NCBI GenBank assembly: GCA_032433765.1
Contig: JAVIAB010000139.1
Span: 48,322,240 to 48,386,239, forward strand
Length of the DNA stretch: 64,000 nucleotides
Reading direction: 5' to 3'
Source of the DNA: Megaustenia siamemsis
Taxonomy: Eukaryota > Mollusca > Gastropoda > Stylommatophora > Ariophantidae
The first letter of the stretch is position 1. Every line of letters begins with the position of its first letter. The notes under the pieces are model-generated. The model made no database searches. It saw only the letters and a program-made list of their open reading frames with translations, and was not told the DNA's origin. Shown in pieces: positions 11,961-23,050 of the stretch. A program made the position numbers and the translations under genes.

Positions 11961-12597
11961 TGATAACGTACATAGCTAAGATAGTATAATGTAATTATAA
12001 TTACGATAATTTGGGGCAGAAATTGAAGGAATTATTTTACATGGCCAACATTGTAGTAATGTTTATGCTGCAAATTACCAGGTTAAAGGTCAACCAAATG
12101 TTCGGTCTTACGTCATAGCCTCCTCTCGTTCAGAAACCATCGTCTGCGGTCGATTCTGGCTCAAATTCTAAATGGGGCTTTTTTTTTTCCTAATCAACAC
12201 GGCTTCGTTGCTCACTCAGTCGCTGCAAATACCGCAGCACTACATATTTGTTTGTAGAAAAGTACACTCGTATTAAGTACTATAGTACCTAGTACGAGTG
12301 TACTTCCCCACATAGAAGTCTCTGGTACTATATTACCTAATACGAAGTTCTGCTATCCAAGTTAGGTTTTTAAACTCTACATTATAATAGGCATTGAGTA
12401 ATATTATATTTATCATGCATACCTTAGGATATCACCTTTTGTCTGTAATGGTAATCGTCCGTCGTGGTAAGATAACTTTGTTAAAACATCAAGTGTATGT
12501 TTTCAAATCACAGAAAAACAGAAATAGATACAGACTCTTTTAGACATAGAGATATATAAACGTGCTGTAGTAGTAGTATCCTTCTACGGCAGTCATA
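11961..12597. other. unassigned stretch with a hairpin
   Basis: No gene recognised. It contains the inverted repeat at 12260-12305 listed separately. Confidence 0.4.
12260..12305. repeat. 46-bp palindrome-like inverted repeat
   Basis: The outer 13 bp of each arm match perfectly (aagtacactcgta and its complement). The inner part matches with two mismatches around a central tata. A related half-site (tactatattacctaatacga) follows at about 12325. It could extrude as a hairpin. Function unknown. Confidence 0.75.
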
Positions 12598-12900
12598 GTT
12601 ACTATGGATTTTGTAGCGCCCCTAGAAGTTTCTTTTTTTTTCTTTCGCAGTGTATTCTCTTTTTCTATCAATCTGTCTCCTTCTTGTTTGAGTTGAAGCT
12701 TTAGAGTGTGTTTCCAAATATTGCAGCTATTACTTCTCAGTCTGCAGGATTTATATTCAGTCTTCATGTCTCGTTTACACACGTCTATAAATCGGTGTTT
12801 TGGGCGCCCCCTAGTCCTTTTGCCATCTGCTAGTTGTCCTTAAAGTATATCTTTTAGCATGTGGTCATCTTTCATACGCTGTAAGTGGCCAAGCCAGCGA
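12598..12900 (-). pseudogene. LINE family D C-terminal fragment
   Basis: The minus strand encodes the end of a non-LTR polyprotein: a WLGHL-like stretch, then GRPKHRFIDVCKRDMKTE, KSCRLRSNSCNIWKHTLKLQ and a basic tail. A second copy lies at 22846-23050 with the same CKRDMKTEHKPC pattern. No catalytic domain is present. Confidence 0.75.
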
Positions 12901-13074
12901 CTACAAACGAACAGTTTAAAAAGTAGCAGTTAAATAGGCAAACAAACAGAAAAGTTCAAAGAGAATGTATCGATAGACAGGAGAACACAGAGAGGTATTG
13001 TAAACCAACTAATCAATATACACTTTAAAATCTTGTATGTACGGACTAGAAGACAGAAACTCATATCGTCCCAG

Positions 13075-13290
13075 TGATGTATAGGGAATATGGTGTTGGT
13101 GCACATTTTACTGACACATATTTTGGGTAATTGGTCAACACCATCCCCCCGTCTGAATATCTTTCCAAAAACACGTATCTATTTAACGTTGGGTGAAACT
13201 AGAAGCTGTCAATCAGGATATAAATCGACTTCTTGTCCTCGGTGTCCAGTCAACTGCTGCTCTACCACGGCCTCCTTGTGTTTACAGAAA
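13075..13290 (-). mobile_element. degraded tRNA-derived SINE (family 1)
   Basis: The minus strand resembles the intact SINE at 39769-40027. The tRNA-like head is near 13285 (ccactgag-type complement decayed), followed by the ggacaccgaggacaag segment, and the conserved tail region (tatagggaatatggtgtt) is at 13080-13097. It is heavily mutated and therefore old. Confidence 0.7.
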
Positions 13291-14159
13291 CACGAATTGT
13301 GTTAATAAACAAAAATAAAGTAAATCATGTCAGATCGCTGAATGTAGCCACATGTTTTATCCTCTAATAAGATCACTCATCTCAACAGATTATTCGATTA
13401 AAATTTAAAGTAAACAACGGATAATTGCAGTAATTAAAACTTGACAGTGTCGACAGATGTTTCCGCCTGATAGAATTGGACATGATAGAGACCAAGGCAC
13501 CAGCGTGTGTTCTATCCACGCCAGTATGAGGAAGCAGTCAATTGCTCAGTGCCTCAACTGCACGCGCTGTTACCTTTCTATGTGAACCGAATATGAAAAC
13601 TGAATGTAACTTTAGAAGTTACTCCCTGCTGTTGTGTAGGGATGATTAACTGTCGATAGTCACGCAGGTACGTGTGAACTGAGTGTATTCTATTTCACGG
13701 AATAAACACGAAAAACGTGAATTAAATTACATTGCGTTTATACTTGCTCTTTGTCGACAACTATAAAGTGAGATTGTAACGAACATTAAAATCATTGATA
13801 AGAAATCCACATTTACATATAAAGCAAATATTGCAGAAAACATTTCAGAACCAATAAGAAACATACATACATGCATGCATGCGCGCGCGCACGCACGCAC
13901 GCACGCGCACACACACACTCATATACATACATACAAACATACATACACACTAGTAAAAAGTCGTTGAATTTAAATAAAGATTAATTTCTTGTAATGTACA
14001 TCCGCTGGTTATTCCCTGCGTTCTTAATTTGGGAAAAAAATGTTTGGATCAAGAGACCAATCAATCATTATCTGTGACCCTTATCTAAATCAATATGTTG
14101 ACAAAATTCCATGCTCGGCGAGTGGTTTATAACTCATTTTCTCACATAAGGTACTAAAT
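13291..14159. other. unassigned; alternating purine-pyrimidine tract
   Basis: No gene recognised. 13862-13950 is a (cata)/(cg)/(ca) tract of alternating purines and pyrimidines (gcatgcgcgcgcgcacgcac). Confidence 0.5.
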
Positions 14160-15570
14160 CATCTTCCATCTAAATTCATCCCAACACTAAAAATCAGTTC
14201 TTTCTTCACTTCCTCTTGTACCCACCCGTTTAGATGTTGCGAGAGTTACAAAGTTTTGTATCTCGTCCTTTTGGTGGCCGATCTCATTATAAATTGATGT
14301 TGTAGCATTTTTTAAAATGTTGTCTGTCCATCTTACTCTGGGTCTACCTCTTGCTCTTCTCCCTTCTCCTCTCTTAATATATGCTTTGTAATTTTTTCTA
14401 GATGGGCAAACCAGTTTATTTGTTGTTTCTGTACGTAGCTTAGGATTGGCTCAATGCCTACTCTTTCTCTTATATCATTTCTGGTTCTGTCTTTTTTGGT
14501 TACTCCAAGCGCTTTTTTCAGACATCATATCTCTGTGGTGACAAGCTTATTTTTGTGCTTAGATGCAATTGACCATGTTTCGCATTGGTAGTACAAAGTC
14601 GGAATGAATATACTCTGTATAAGATGTTTCTTGGTGGTAATAGGTATTGATTTGTGTTGAAGTATAGAGAGTAGTTGTCCCAATATTTGGTTTGCCTTAA
14701 CTCTTTCCGTACGTTTCGCCGCATATTGCGTTACTTTCAATTTGACTATTGTGAGCCGTCATCAAACCATATTCTTTTTACATGTCTTGTATCATCTTGG
14801 TATTGATGAAATCGAATACCTTGTTCAATTATCTAAAGATTCATGTATAATATGTTGTATGTTAGATAAATATAAATATGTAGATTGATTCTTAAAACCA
14901 TGAAACATTTTGTCTCTGAAATCTCTTCTTTTGCATTGATAAAAAGCTTCCGTAAGGAAAGAGTTAATGCATCGTATGACTATTTCTTTATTAATTTGAC
15001 CATCTTAAGAGAATGTTGTTCCCAGGTATTTAAAGTTTGTTACTTGTTTATAACTTGATGTTCAATAGCTATGTTTTAGTGTCTTCTTTTGTCTTCCTAT
15101 TGATATAACTTCTGGTTTTGTTTTCCCCATTTTTTCAATACTTATTTTCATGTTATTCATTTTACATTCTTTATTCAAGGAAAGCAGATGTTGAAGTTCT
15201 GTTTCTTCGAGAGCTATTAGAGCCTGATCGTCAGCAAAAGTAGTTCATTGATTTCTTCACACTTTGATTTGACATCCTTGTATATTTAGTCATTGTAAGT
15301 GATAAACAAGAGTGGTGACAACACGCACCCTTGTCTTACTCCAGATGTAACTGCGGATGGTTTTCATTATCCTTTGCTCGCTCTAATCACACTACTGTAG
15401 TTACTATAAAAGCTCTTGCAACATCTAAGAAGGTGGTCATTCATCCCGGAGCGAGCCTATGTTTGTCATAATACATTTCTATCCAGCTATCGAAAGCTTT
15501 CTTCTGGTCAACAAATGCTGTGCACAGACTCTTGTTGTATTCTATGTTCTTCTCTACTACCTGCCTGGGT
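14160..15570 (-). pseudogene. decayed non-LTR reverse transcriptase
   Basis: Minus-strand scraps appear in the right order. VDQKKAFDSW is near 15530-15480 (motif A). GVRQGCVLSPLLFI is near 15335-15292 (motif B). A FADDQALIALEE-like stretch is near 15250-15205 (motif C, catalytic Asp pair kept). A C-terminal part includes KHLIQSIFIPTLYYQCETW at about 14640-14570, then basic residues down to about 14160. Many stops and shifts separate them, and 14760-14960 looks like inserted or scrambled sequence. It is a different, older LINE than families A-C. Confidence 0.8.
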
Positions 15571-16059
15571 GTAAATACTGTATCTGTGCAACTTCTGGTT
15601 TTTTTTTTTTTTTTGGTACAAAATCCGTAGACAGTAAAATATGTGACGCGGACAAGCGAGATGGTCTAAAGAGCATGAGAAAAAGAGAATTAATTCTAAT
15701 CATTCCCCCACATCTTACCGCACTATCATGTCTGATGCGATGACCGAAGCACAAACTGCCAGTATTACATTGCCTGATAACTGAGCCATGCATTCGTTTA
15801 TCTTCAGAAAGACAATTTATTTATTTATTTATTTTTTTGTGGTGAAATAAGCCAGTTATTTTTTTCAACCACCAAATTCACTGATAAAGTGAATGTAAAA
15901 ATATTAACATTAAAATGAATTCTTCTCAAACTTGTTCATTAATTCTGTATGTAATTAATCTGTTAATTTTTCATTCCTTTTTGGTTATAAGATAGACATT
16001 GACCGGACAACAGGTATTGCTACTCTCAAATAAGAACTAATATATAGAGAGTAAGTAAA
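15571..16059. other. unassigned stretch
   Basis: No gene recognised. There is a T-tract at about 15600-15614 and a tttattta run near 15815. Confidence 0.4.
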
Positions 16060-16316
16060 AAAAAAAAAGTAAAGAGCCCCGTCACGCCAAGTGGCGTATA
16101 GGGAAATATGGTGTTAGTGACCAACATTTTACAGATCTTCAACAGATGATTTTTTGGGGTAATATGGTCGGTATTACGCCCGTGCCGCTTTACCCTTCCA
16201 GAAAAAAATCCGGTACCCATTTAAGGCTGGGTTAACCCGGAAGCCGTCGGTTGGGATCGAACCCTACCTCTTGTCCTTTGTAGTCCAGTTCACTAACCAC
16301 TGAGCTATCGTGGCTC
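16060..16316 (-). mobile_element. tRNA-derived SINE (family 1)
   Basis: Read on the minus strand: a tRNA-like head with A box (agctcagtggttagtg) and B box (gttcgatccc type, here ggttgggatcgaaccc in complement), a middle with the acccatttaaggctgggt element, the conserved cgccacttggcgtgac block, and a poly-A tail. Partially matching flanks (atagagagt on both sides, near 16044 and 16320) look like a target-site duplication. The head would act as an internal RNA polymerase III promoter. SINEs use a LINE's enzyme to move. Confidence 0.88.
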
Positions 16317-16487
16317 CATAAATAGAGAGTGATAGAAATAAATAACGAAGAGAAAGAATGAAAATATAACATTGTCAGCTAATGAAGATGTCATTTCAGT
16401 CAGACTTTGAGACCCCCATTATATTAGAAAAAGGGGACTACATGACAGTGTGAAATAAAAATGTTCTACTGAGAAAGAAACCTTTGA

Positions 16488-17120
16488 AAAAAACATTTTT
16501 TACTGTATCAAAGGGGAGAAATACTCGACAAAAGAAAAGTTTTCTACTATATCAAAAGGGAGAAAGACTCGACAAAAGAAAACTTTTCTACTATATCAAA
16601 AGGGAGAAAGACTCGACAAAAGAAAAGTTTTCTACTATATCAAAGGGGAGAAATACTCGACAAAAGAAAAGTTTTCTACTATATCAAAAGGGAGAAAGAC
16701 TCGACAAAAGAAAACTTTTCTACTATATCAAAAGGGAGAAAGACTCGACAAAAGAAATCTTTTCTACTATATCAAAAGGGAGAAAGACTCGACAAAAGAA
16801 AACTTTTCTACTATATCAAAAGAGAAAAAGATTCGACAAAAGAAAACTTTTCTACTATATCAAAAGGGAGAAAGACTCGACAAAAGAAATCTTTTCTACT
16901 ATATCAAAAGGGAGAAAGAGTCGACAAAAGAAAACTTTTCTACTATATCAAAAGGAAGAGAGACTCGACAAAAGAAAACTTTTCTACTATATCAAAAAGA
17001 TAAGTTTCGAGAAAAGAACGGTTTTTAATGATGTGACAAAGGGAGAAAAATTCGATAAAAAGAAATGTTGTCCACTATATTAGAAAGGGAGAAAAATTCG
17101 ATAAAAAGAAATGTTGTCCA
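16488..17120. repeat. 44-bp minisatellite, about 12 copies plus diverged units
   Basis: The unit starts tttctactatatcaaaaggg. Units after about 17000 are longer and more diverged. The unit has no stop codon in any plus-strand frame, so a 199-codon open frame (16484-17083) cycles through all three frames with a 44-residue period. I read this as a by-product of the repeat and not as a gene. Confidence 0.93.
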
Positions 17121-17678
17121 CTATATTAGAAAGGGAGAAAAATTCAAAAGAAGAAAGATCTTCTACTATACGAGAGAGAGAGAAGATTGTGACGAAATAA
17201 AAATGTCCAATTATATGAACATTAAATAAGAATTTGAAAACATGAAAACGATGCTCATTGTGAAAGGAAGAAAAGGCTTACCATACACGTCAAGAAGTGG
17301 GGAGATTCTACCCATAGATGAGATAGGCCAATAAGAGTGAGAATAAAGAAATAGGGTTAAACAAAACAGCCGCTGTGTGGGGCACATAATAACTCATTAC
17401 ACAATTAAAACAAAACAGGGCTGATAGAAATAAAGAACAAACAACACACTAATTGGTACTGTTTTGTTTCGTCTAGCCACTGCCTAGTCGTTAGCTGTAG
17501 TCAACAGATGTCTATTATCCAGTTTATTTTTGTTGTTGTTTCCCTGAATTCCTCAGTCTCTCTCCCTCTCTCTTTGCGTCGGATTCGTCTGTCTATATCT
17601 TTGTTTTTCTATGTGTCTTGCAATCCTGTTATTTTTTTCTTTTAAGATCTCTTAGTCTTTATTATCAATCCAAATATA

Positions 17679-17680
<2 letters not shown>
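17121..17680. other. unassigned stretch
   Basis: Diverged array units continue to about 17180. The rest is AT-rich with pyrimidine-rich runs, and no gene is recognised. Confidence 0.4.

Positions 17681-17764
<84 letters not shown>
17681..17764. repeat. (tttc)n microsatellite, about 21 units
   Basis: Uninterrupted tctt/tttc tetranucleotide run. Confidence 0.97.
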
Positions 17765-18539
17765 ATTACTTATTTCACTTTATCGTATTTTCTACATTTC
17801 TTGCACTCTCTATTTTTATTTCGTTTGCTCTTACAGTTTGTAATTTCATCTTTCTCTTCCATTTTTGTTCCCTAATTCCCCCCTCCCACCCTATCTCCTT
17901 CCCACTCTTTCTCACCCATAAAAAAAATTGTTCATCTCAATGCTTGCCATATCTCAAGAATCACTTAAGAGCTCTATATAAGCAACCCTGTCAGACAGAC
18001 GTCACGCGCCGGATCTTAACAAAATGTAGACCCAACACAGTAGACATCAGCCAATCAAATATAGAAGGGGAAAAAAAACGATCCCTGAGATAATTTTGTT
18101 CAAGGTGTTTTATAGATGCAGGGAACATTCACGCAACACTTTGTTTGAAGTGATTCAACCAGTGAACGATAACAAAAGAGTGTACTAAAAATGTTGCCGG
18201 AATGTTTACTTAAATTTCCTGTATGAGTCAGGTACGTGAGTATAACCTACAAATACCAGGATTTTATGTACGTAGTATGTCTTTCAGAAGCCATGTCAGT
18301 TTAAGCTGTGTCTTCCGTCAGTTAATTTATGTTATTGGGCGCTTGGATAAGGAGATGAATGATTTCAAAAGGGGGTCAGAACTTCAGAGGCTTAATGAGT
18401 GCAGGGCACGAGATGATCCAGCTGGAGATTGCGTTGGAAATGTCAATCACATTCACGTGACCTTTCTGTTGGGATGTCAGGGTCGGATTTTTGGTGAATG
18501 AGATAGGGTGTCGGGATTTTAGAGGTTCAAGTTGCGTGG
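17765..18539. other. unassigned stretch
   Basis: A 92-codon plus-strand open frame (18223-18501) has no recognisable domain and no splice context that I trust. A ctatataagc box at 17973 is not followed by a convincing gene. Confidence 0.35.
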
Positions 18540-19310
18540 GAGCTGTGAAGTTGGAGTGGTGGAGATTAAACTCATGAATTGGAGTGGTGATGTTAGAGTG
18601 GTGGATCTTTAGTCGTGAAGCTGAAGTGGTGGATCTTTCTTTAGTCGTTAAGTTGGAGTGGTGAAGGTTAAACTCGTGGAATTGGAATGGTGATGTTGGA
18701 ATGGTGGATCATTAGTCGTTACGTTGGAGTGGTGAATCTTTTGTCGCGAAGTTAGAGTAGTGGATCTTTAGTCGTGAAGTTAGAATGGAGAATCTTTGGT
18801 CATGAAGTTGAAGTAGTAGTTCTTTAGACGTGTAGGTGGAGAAGTGAAGATTGAATCGTTAAGTTGGAGTGGCGAATCTTTTGTCGCGAAGATAGAGTGG
18901 TGGATCTTTAGTCATGAAGTTAGAATGGAGAATCTTTGGTCATAAAGTTGAAGTGTTGTTTTTTAGCCGTGCACTTGGAGTAGTGAAAATTGAATCGTTA
19001 AATTGGAGTGGTGAATTTTGAGTCGTAAAGTTGGAGTGGTGAATCGTAAGTTATGAGACTGGAATGGCTGAGATCGATACATGAAGTTAGTCAGGGGTGA
19101 AATTCAATGGTGGAATCTGAGTCGTGAAATTGGAGTGATGACGCTGGGTGGAAGTATTTGAATCGTGCATTTGGAGTGGTGGAGCTTGAACTGTGAAGTT
19201 GGAGTGATGAAGTTCGGTGGCATGGAGTCAAGCCTTGATATCTGATTCGCAATGTAAGGTTTGTGAAGTCTGAAACCTGGTGTCGACTCATGAAGTAAGA
19301 GTCCTAGTGT
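18540..19310. repeat. degenerate minisatellite of about 30 bp
   Basis: Recurrent variants of gttggagtggtgaatcttt and gtcgtgaag with variable spacing. Similar motifs recur weakly at 59700-59890. Confidence 0.75.
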
Positions 19311-19329
19311 CAGAGTCATGGTGTCAGAA

Positions 19330-19866
19330 ATATGATTGTCTAAGATGTACTGTTGTTTGAGTCATGGACTGCGAGTGGTAGTGTCAGAATTATGATAGTC
19401 TAAGATGTACTGTTTGAGTCCATGGACTGCGAGTGATGGTGTCAGAATTATGATAGTCTAAGATGTACTGTTTGAGTCCATGGACTACGAGTGATGATGT
19501 CAGAAATATGATAGTCTAAGATGTACTGTTGTTTGAGTCATGGACTGCGAGTGGTGGTGTTAGAAATATGATAGTCTAAGATGTCCTGTTGTTTGAGTCA
19601 TGGACTGCGAGTGGTGGTGTCAGAAATATGATAGTCTAAGATGTACTGCTGTTTGAGTCATGGACTGCGAGTGGTGGTGTCAGAAATATGATAGTCTAAG
19701 ATGTACTGTTATTTGAGTCATGGACTGCGAGTGGTGGTGTCAGAAATATCATAGTCTAAGATGTACTGTTGTTTGAGTCATGGACTGCGAGTGGTGGTGT
19801 CAGAAATATGATAGTCTAAGATGTACTGTTGTTTGAGTCCATGGACTGCGAGTCATGGTGTCAGAA
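19330..19866. repeat. 60-bp minisatellite, about 9 copies
   Basis: The unit includes gtcagaaatatgatagtcta and tgagtcatggactgcgagtg. Copies differ by few bases. Confidence 0.93.
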
Positions 19867-20589
19867 AAAAAATGTGTATCAGTCATAGTGGATGAAAATA
19901 GATGGTCTGAGCTGTGGAGTTGCTTGTGGAAAGTTTCAGATCAGATAAGCCAGAGTTAAGAATGTCGAAGTCAAGATCGTTTCTGGATAAAAATCCGAGA
20001 GAAGGAGAGAGAAAGAGAGAGATAGAGAGAAAGATAGAGATAGAGAGAGAGAGAGAGAGAGAGACAGACAGGGGAAGATAGTAAGAGCATTTTTCCTTAT
20101 TTTTGTTTGGTCATACCACCTGTACCGTGAATTGTTACAGACAGGAGATATTTGAAGCTTTCTGGACATCGATCGCTGTGTAGTTGCTGTCGTCTTGAAT
20201 TTATTTAGTGATCCCCGATTCCATTTAGTTAAGCTTTTCCTGGCCATGTTTAAATCTTGTAAACTTATGTCTTATGTATATCTTATAAACTTATATATCT
20301 TTATATAATGTGCTCGTGTTTTAGGTTGGTTAGTTTTCATAAACTAGTTCATAATTTGTTGTATAAGTTGGATATAGTCTTACAGAGGAATTATCTGGAT
20401 AATTTTTTTTCTAAGCTTCATTTCTTTTAAAATTATATTTCTTATTGTTTTGTTTGCAGCATCCCTTAAGTATTTCACTTCGAACTTTGCGCTTATAAGC
20501 ATGTATCTTTCAAGGACTGTCTATACCTTGTTTTTATATCATAATGATGATCCAAACAATGCATCTACCAAACATTCCAGAGAGACAGC
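19867..20589. other. unassigned with (ga)n tract
   Basis: A (ga)-rich microsatellite lies at about 19999-20068. No gene is recognised in the AT-rich remainder. Confidence 0.5.
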
Positions 20590-20591
20590 CA

Positions 20592-20670
<79 letters not shown>

Positions 20671-20819
20671 CCAGACATAGATATATATATATATGTAGAC
20701 TAAGTTACCTTTCTTTGTTTGGGAGATGAGATATTCGGATGATTACGCTGGCACGGGCGGTTGAGCAATTATGGATTTTAATTCGTTTGCAGTGATACCA
20801 GGGCCTTCCATAACCAAAT

Positions 20820-20915
<96 letters not shown>
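20590..20915. repeat. microsatellites flanking a dispersed repeat
   Basis: (ca)n then (ta)n at 20590-20668, (ta)n then (ga)n at 20822-20915. Between them, 20704-20816 is copy 2 of the dispersed repeat also found at 6752-6872. The (ta) tracts on both sides suggest either insertion into a (ta) tract or microsatellite growth at the repeat's ends. Confidence 0.85.
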
Positions 20916-20918
<3 letters not shown>

Positions 20919-21363
20919 TGGGTCAAAAAGTTTTACTTACTTGATTTATAGTATTGTTTTATATCAATTAATTTAGAGAAAATATTCTAGGATAAATTTC
21001 ACAGTACGTTTCATCTTAAACATCACTTTCCATGTTATACTACTTATTACTAAAATATAAATTTAATTTACAGAGCTGGTGTTTATTTTTACACACATTT
21101 GTAATTGACAAATTTAAAACCAGAAAATATAAATTTATTTTTGTTTTGGATACTTCTAATTAGCATAAAGTTATAGAAGATTAAACAAAGAAAACCAGGG
21201 GAGCATGAATTGTGAGTGAGAGTATTGGATACATTGCCTAAAAAATGATTGCATAGCAGGGTACGGCGGAAAGGTTGCAAGCTGTACTGAAAATAACATA
21301 TTTTGGTCATATAAATCATCATGGTGCCCTTGAAGACCAGCGATGTGGGCATTGTACCAAGTA

Positions 21364-21406
<43 letters not shown>

Positions 21407-21590
21407 AAGAAGGTAGGTGTAGGATATAGCGAACGAGAGCTGAGATTAACTACTGCAGAATGTTGATATTTTTTGCAGGACAGAGAAAACAGTACAAACT
21501 TTAAAGTGGCTTTTGTGGGAGCCATGTTCCAAAAGACACAAGTTGCGACATGATAAAAAGAAAGATTATCAGATCTTCAGATGTTTACTT
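20916..21590. other. unassigned stretch
   Basis: No gene recognised. (ga)n at 21365-21404. Confidence 0.45.
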
Positions 21591-22026
21591 TTCATGCTGT
21601 TGTTTTGATTTCATGCTGTTGTTTTGATTTCATGCTGTTGTTTTGATTTCATGCTGTTGTTTTGATTTCATGCTGTTGTTTTGATTTCATGCTGTTGTTT
21701 TGATTTCATGCTGTTGTTTTGATTTCATGCTGTTGTTTTGATTTCATGCTGTTGTTTTGATTTCATGCTGTTGTTTTGATTTCATGCTATTGCTTTGATT
21801 TCATGCTGTTGTTTTGATTTCATGCTGTTGTTTTGATTTCATGCTGTTGTTTTGATTTCATGCTGTTGTTTTGATTTCATGCTGTTGTTTTGATTTCATG
21901 CTGTTGTTTTGATTTCATGCTATTGTTTTGATTTCATGCTGTTGTTTTGATTTCATGCTGTTGTTTTGATTTCATGCTGTTGTTTTGATTTCATGCTGTT
22001 GTTTTGATTTCATGCTGTTGTTTTGA
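21591..22026. repeat. 19-bp minisatellite, about 23 copies
   Basis: Unit gatttcatgctgttgtttt. The copies are almost all identical; only two visible sites differ (ctattgctt near 21787, ctattgttt near 21920). Such homogeneity implies recent expansion. Confidence 0.97.
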
Positions 22027-22139
22027 ACCGTAACTCATGGACACTTTTCTGACACAGTTTTCAACTTGTGGTTCGCTGCCATCAAGAAAGTTGTCAAGTC
22101 TATTCTTTGGAAAATAGGAAAGGAAGAGATGAGAGGGAA

Positions 22140-22264
22140 AGTAGGGGTGAAGGTGTTTGGAAGGTAGTGAAAAGGTAACTGTAGAGTTGGGAAGGTAGTG
22201 AAAAGGTAGCTGTAGAGTTGGGAAGGTAGTGAAAAGGTAGCTGTAGAGTTGGGAAGGTAGTGAC
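22140..22264. repeat. 31-bp repeat, about 4 copies
   Basis: The unit contains ttgggaaggtagtgaaaagg. The minus strand reads through it as a short open frame, which I do not regard as a gene. Confidence 0.85.
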
Positions 22265-22845
22265 TATTTTTAATTACAATTTCTTCAACAAGAAACTTGA
22301 CTACGAATGCTTTCCACAATGGACTTTATAAATAGCAGCTGTACTGTTATTATTAACATTGGTCGCAGGTTACTCGACTATTGTAAAACGTGATGAGCGA
22401 AGTTACTTCACTGCTATAAAACCGGTTCGCGACTCGAGAAAGGGCTAGGACACACTGCTCTAAGACATCATCAAGTACCGCCGTACCTGCTTTCGTAGGT
22501 GAACATGTCTCTCCACAACTTTTGATCTCGACAGTTATTTATCATTTTTGTTCTTGACCTTCTGCCAAGTCATTCTCTTAAGGTGCCTGGTATCTTTTCC
22601 CATTGCTTTCCTCTATCTCTTCGTCCCTCCATCTTTCCAGTTATTACAATACATTCCAGCTGTTCCCTTTAAGATATACCTAATTGTACTCTGTGTCTCA
22701 AATAACTTCCTCTTGTCGTGTTTCTAAACCTAGATAAAGCTCTCATGTTACAAGAACGTTAATGGTACACACGCTGCACTGAAGTGTTTATTTTGTTACT
22801 AAATGACACCAATGCTTGTACTAACCTCAGTCAAATTTGACTTTG
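22265..22845 (-). mobile_element. LINE family C 3' end (about 22490-22690) in unassigned sequence
   Basis: On the minus strand, 22690-22490 matches the tail seen on the plus strand at 26990-27180 and 53130-53300: a GKMEGRRDRGKQ-like stretch, a LGRRSRTKMINN-like stretch and a final LWRDMF. The flanks show nothing recognisable. Confidence 0.7.
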
Positions 22846-23050
22846 GATTTTGCAGCGCTCCTAGAAATATTTTTTTTTTCATTTTCTTTCGCCGGTTATT
22901 CTCTTTTTTTTTATGAGTCTGTCTATTTCTTGCTTGAGATGGAGCTTTAGAGTGTGTCTCCAAAGATTGCGGTCTGCAGCTATGTCTTCCCAGGCTGCAG
23001 GGTTTATGTTCAGTCTTCATATCTCGTTTACACATGATTATAAATAGATG
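22846..23050 (-). pseudogene. LINE family D C-terminal fragment, copy 2
   Basis: The minus strand carries CKRDMKTEHKPCSLG and a basic tail, collinear with 12598-12790. No catalytic region. Confidence 0.75.

Noticed and set aside
17973..18030. TATA-like promoter (ctatataagc)
   Set aside because: No gene or transcript-like sequence follows. TATA-like strings are expected by chance in AT-rich DNA.
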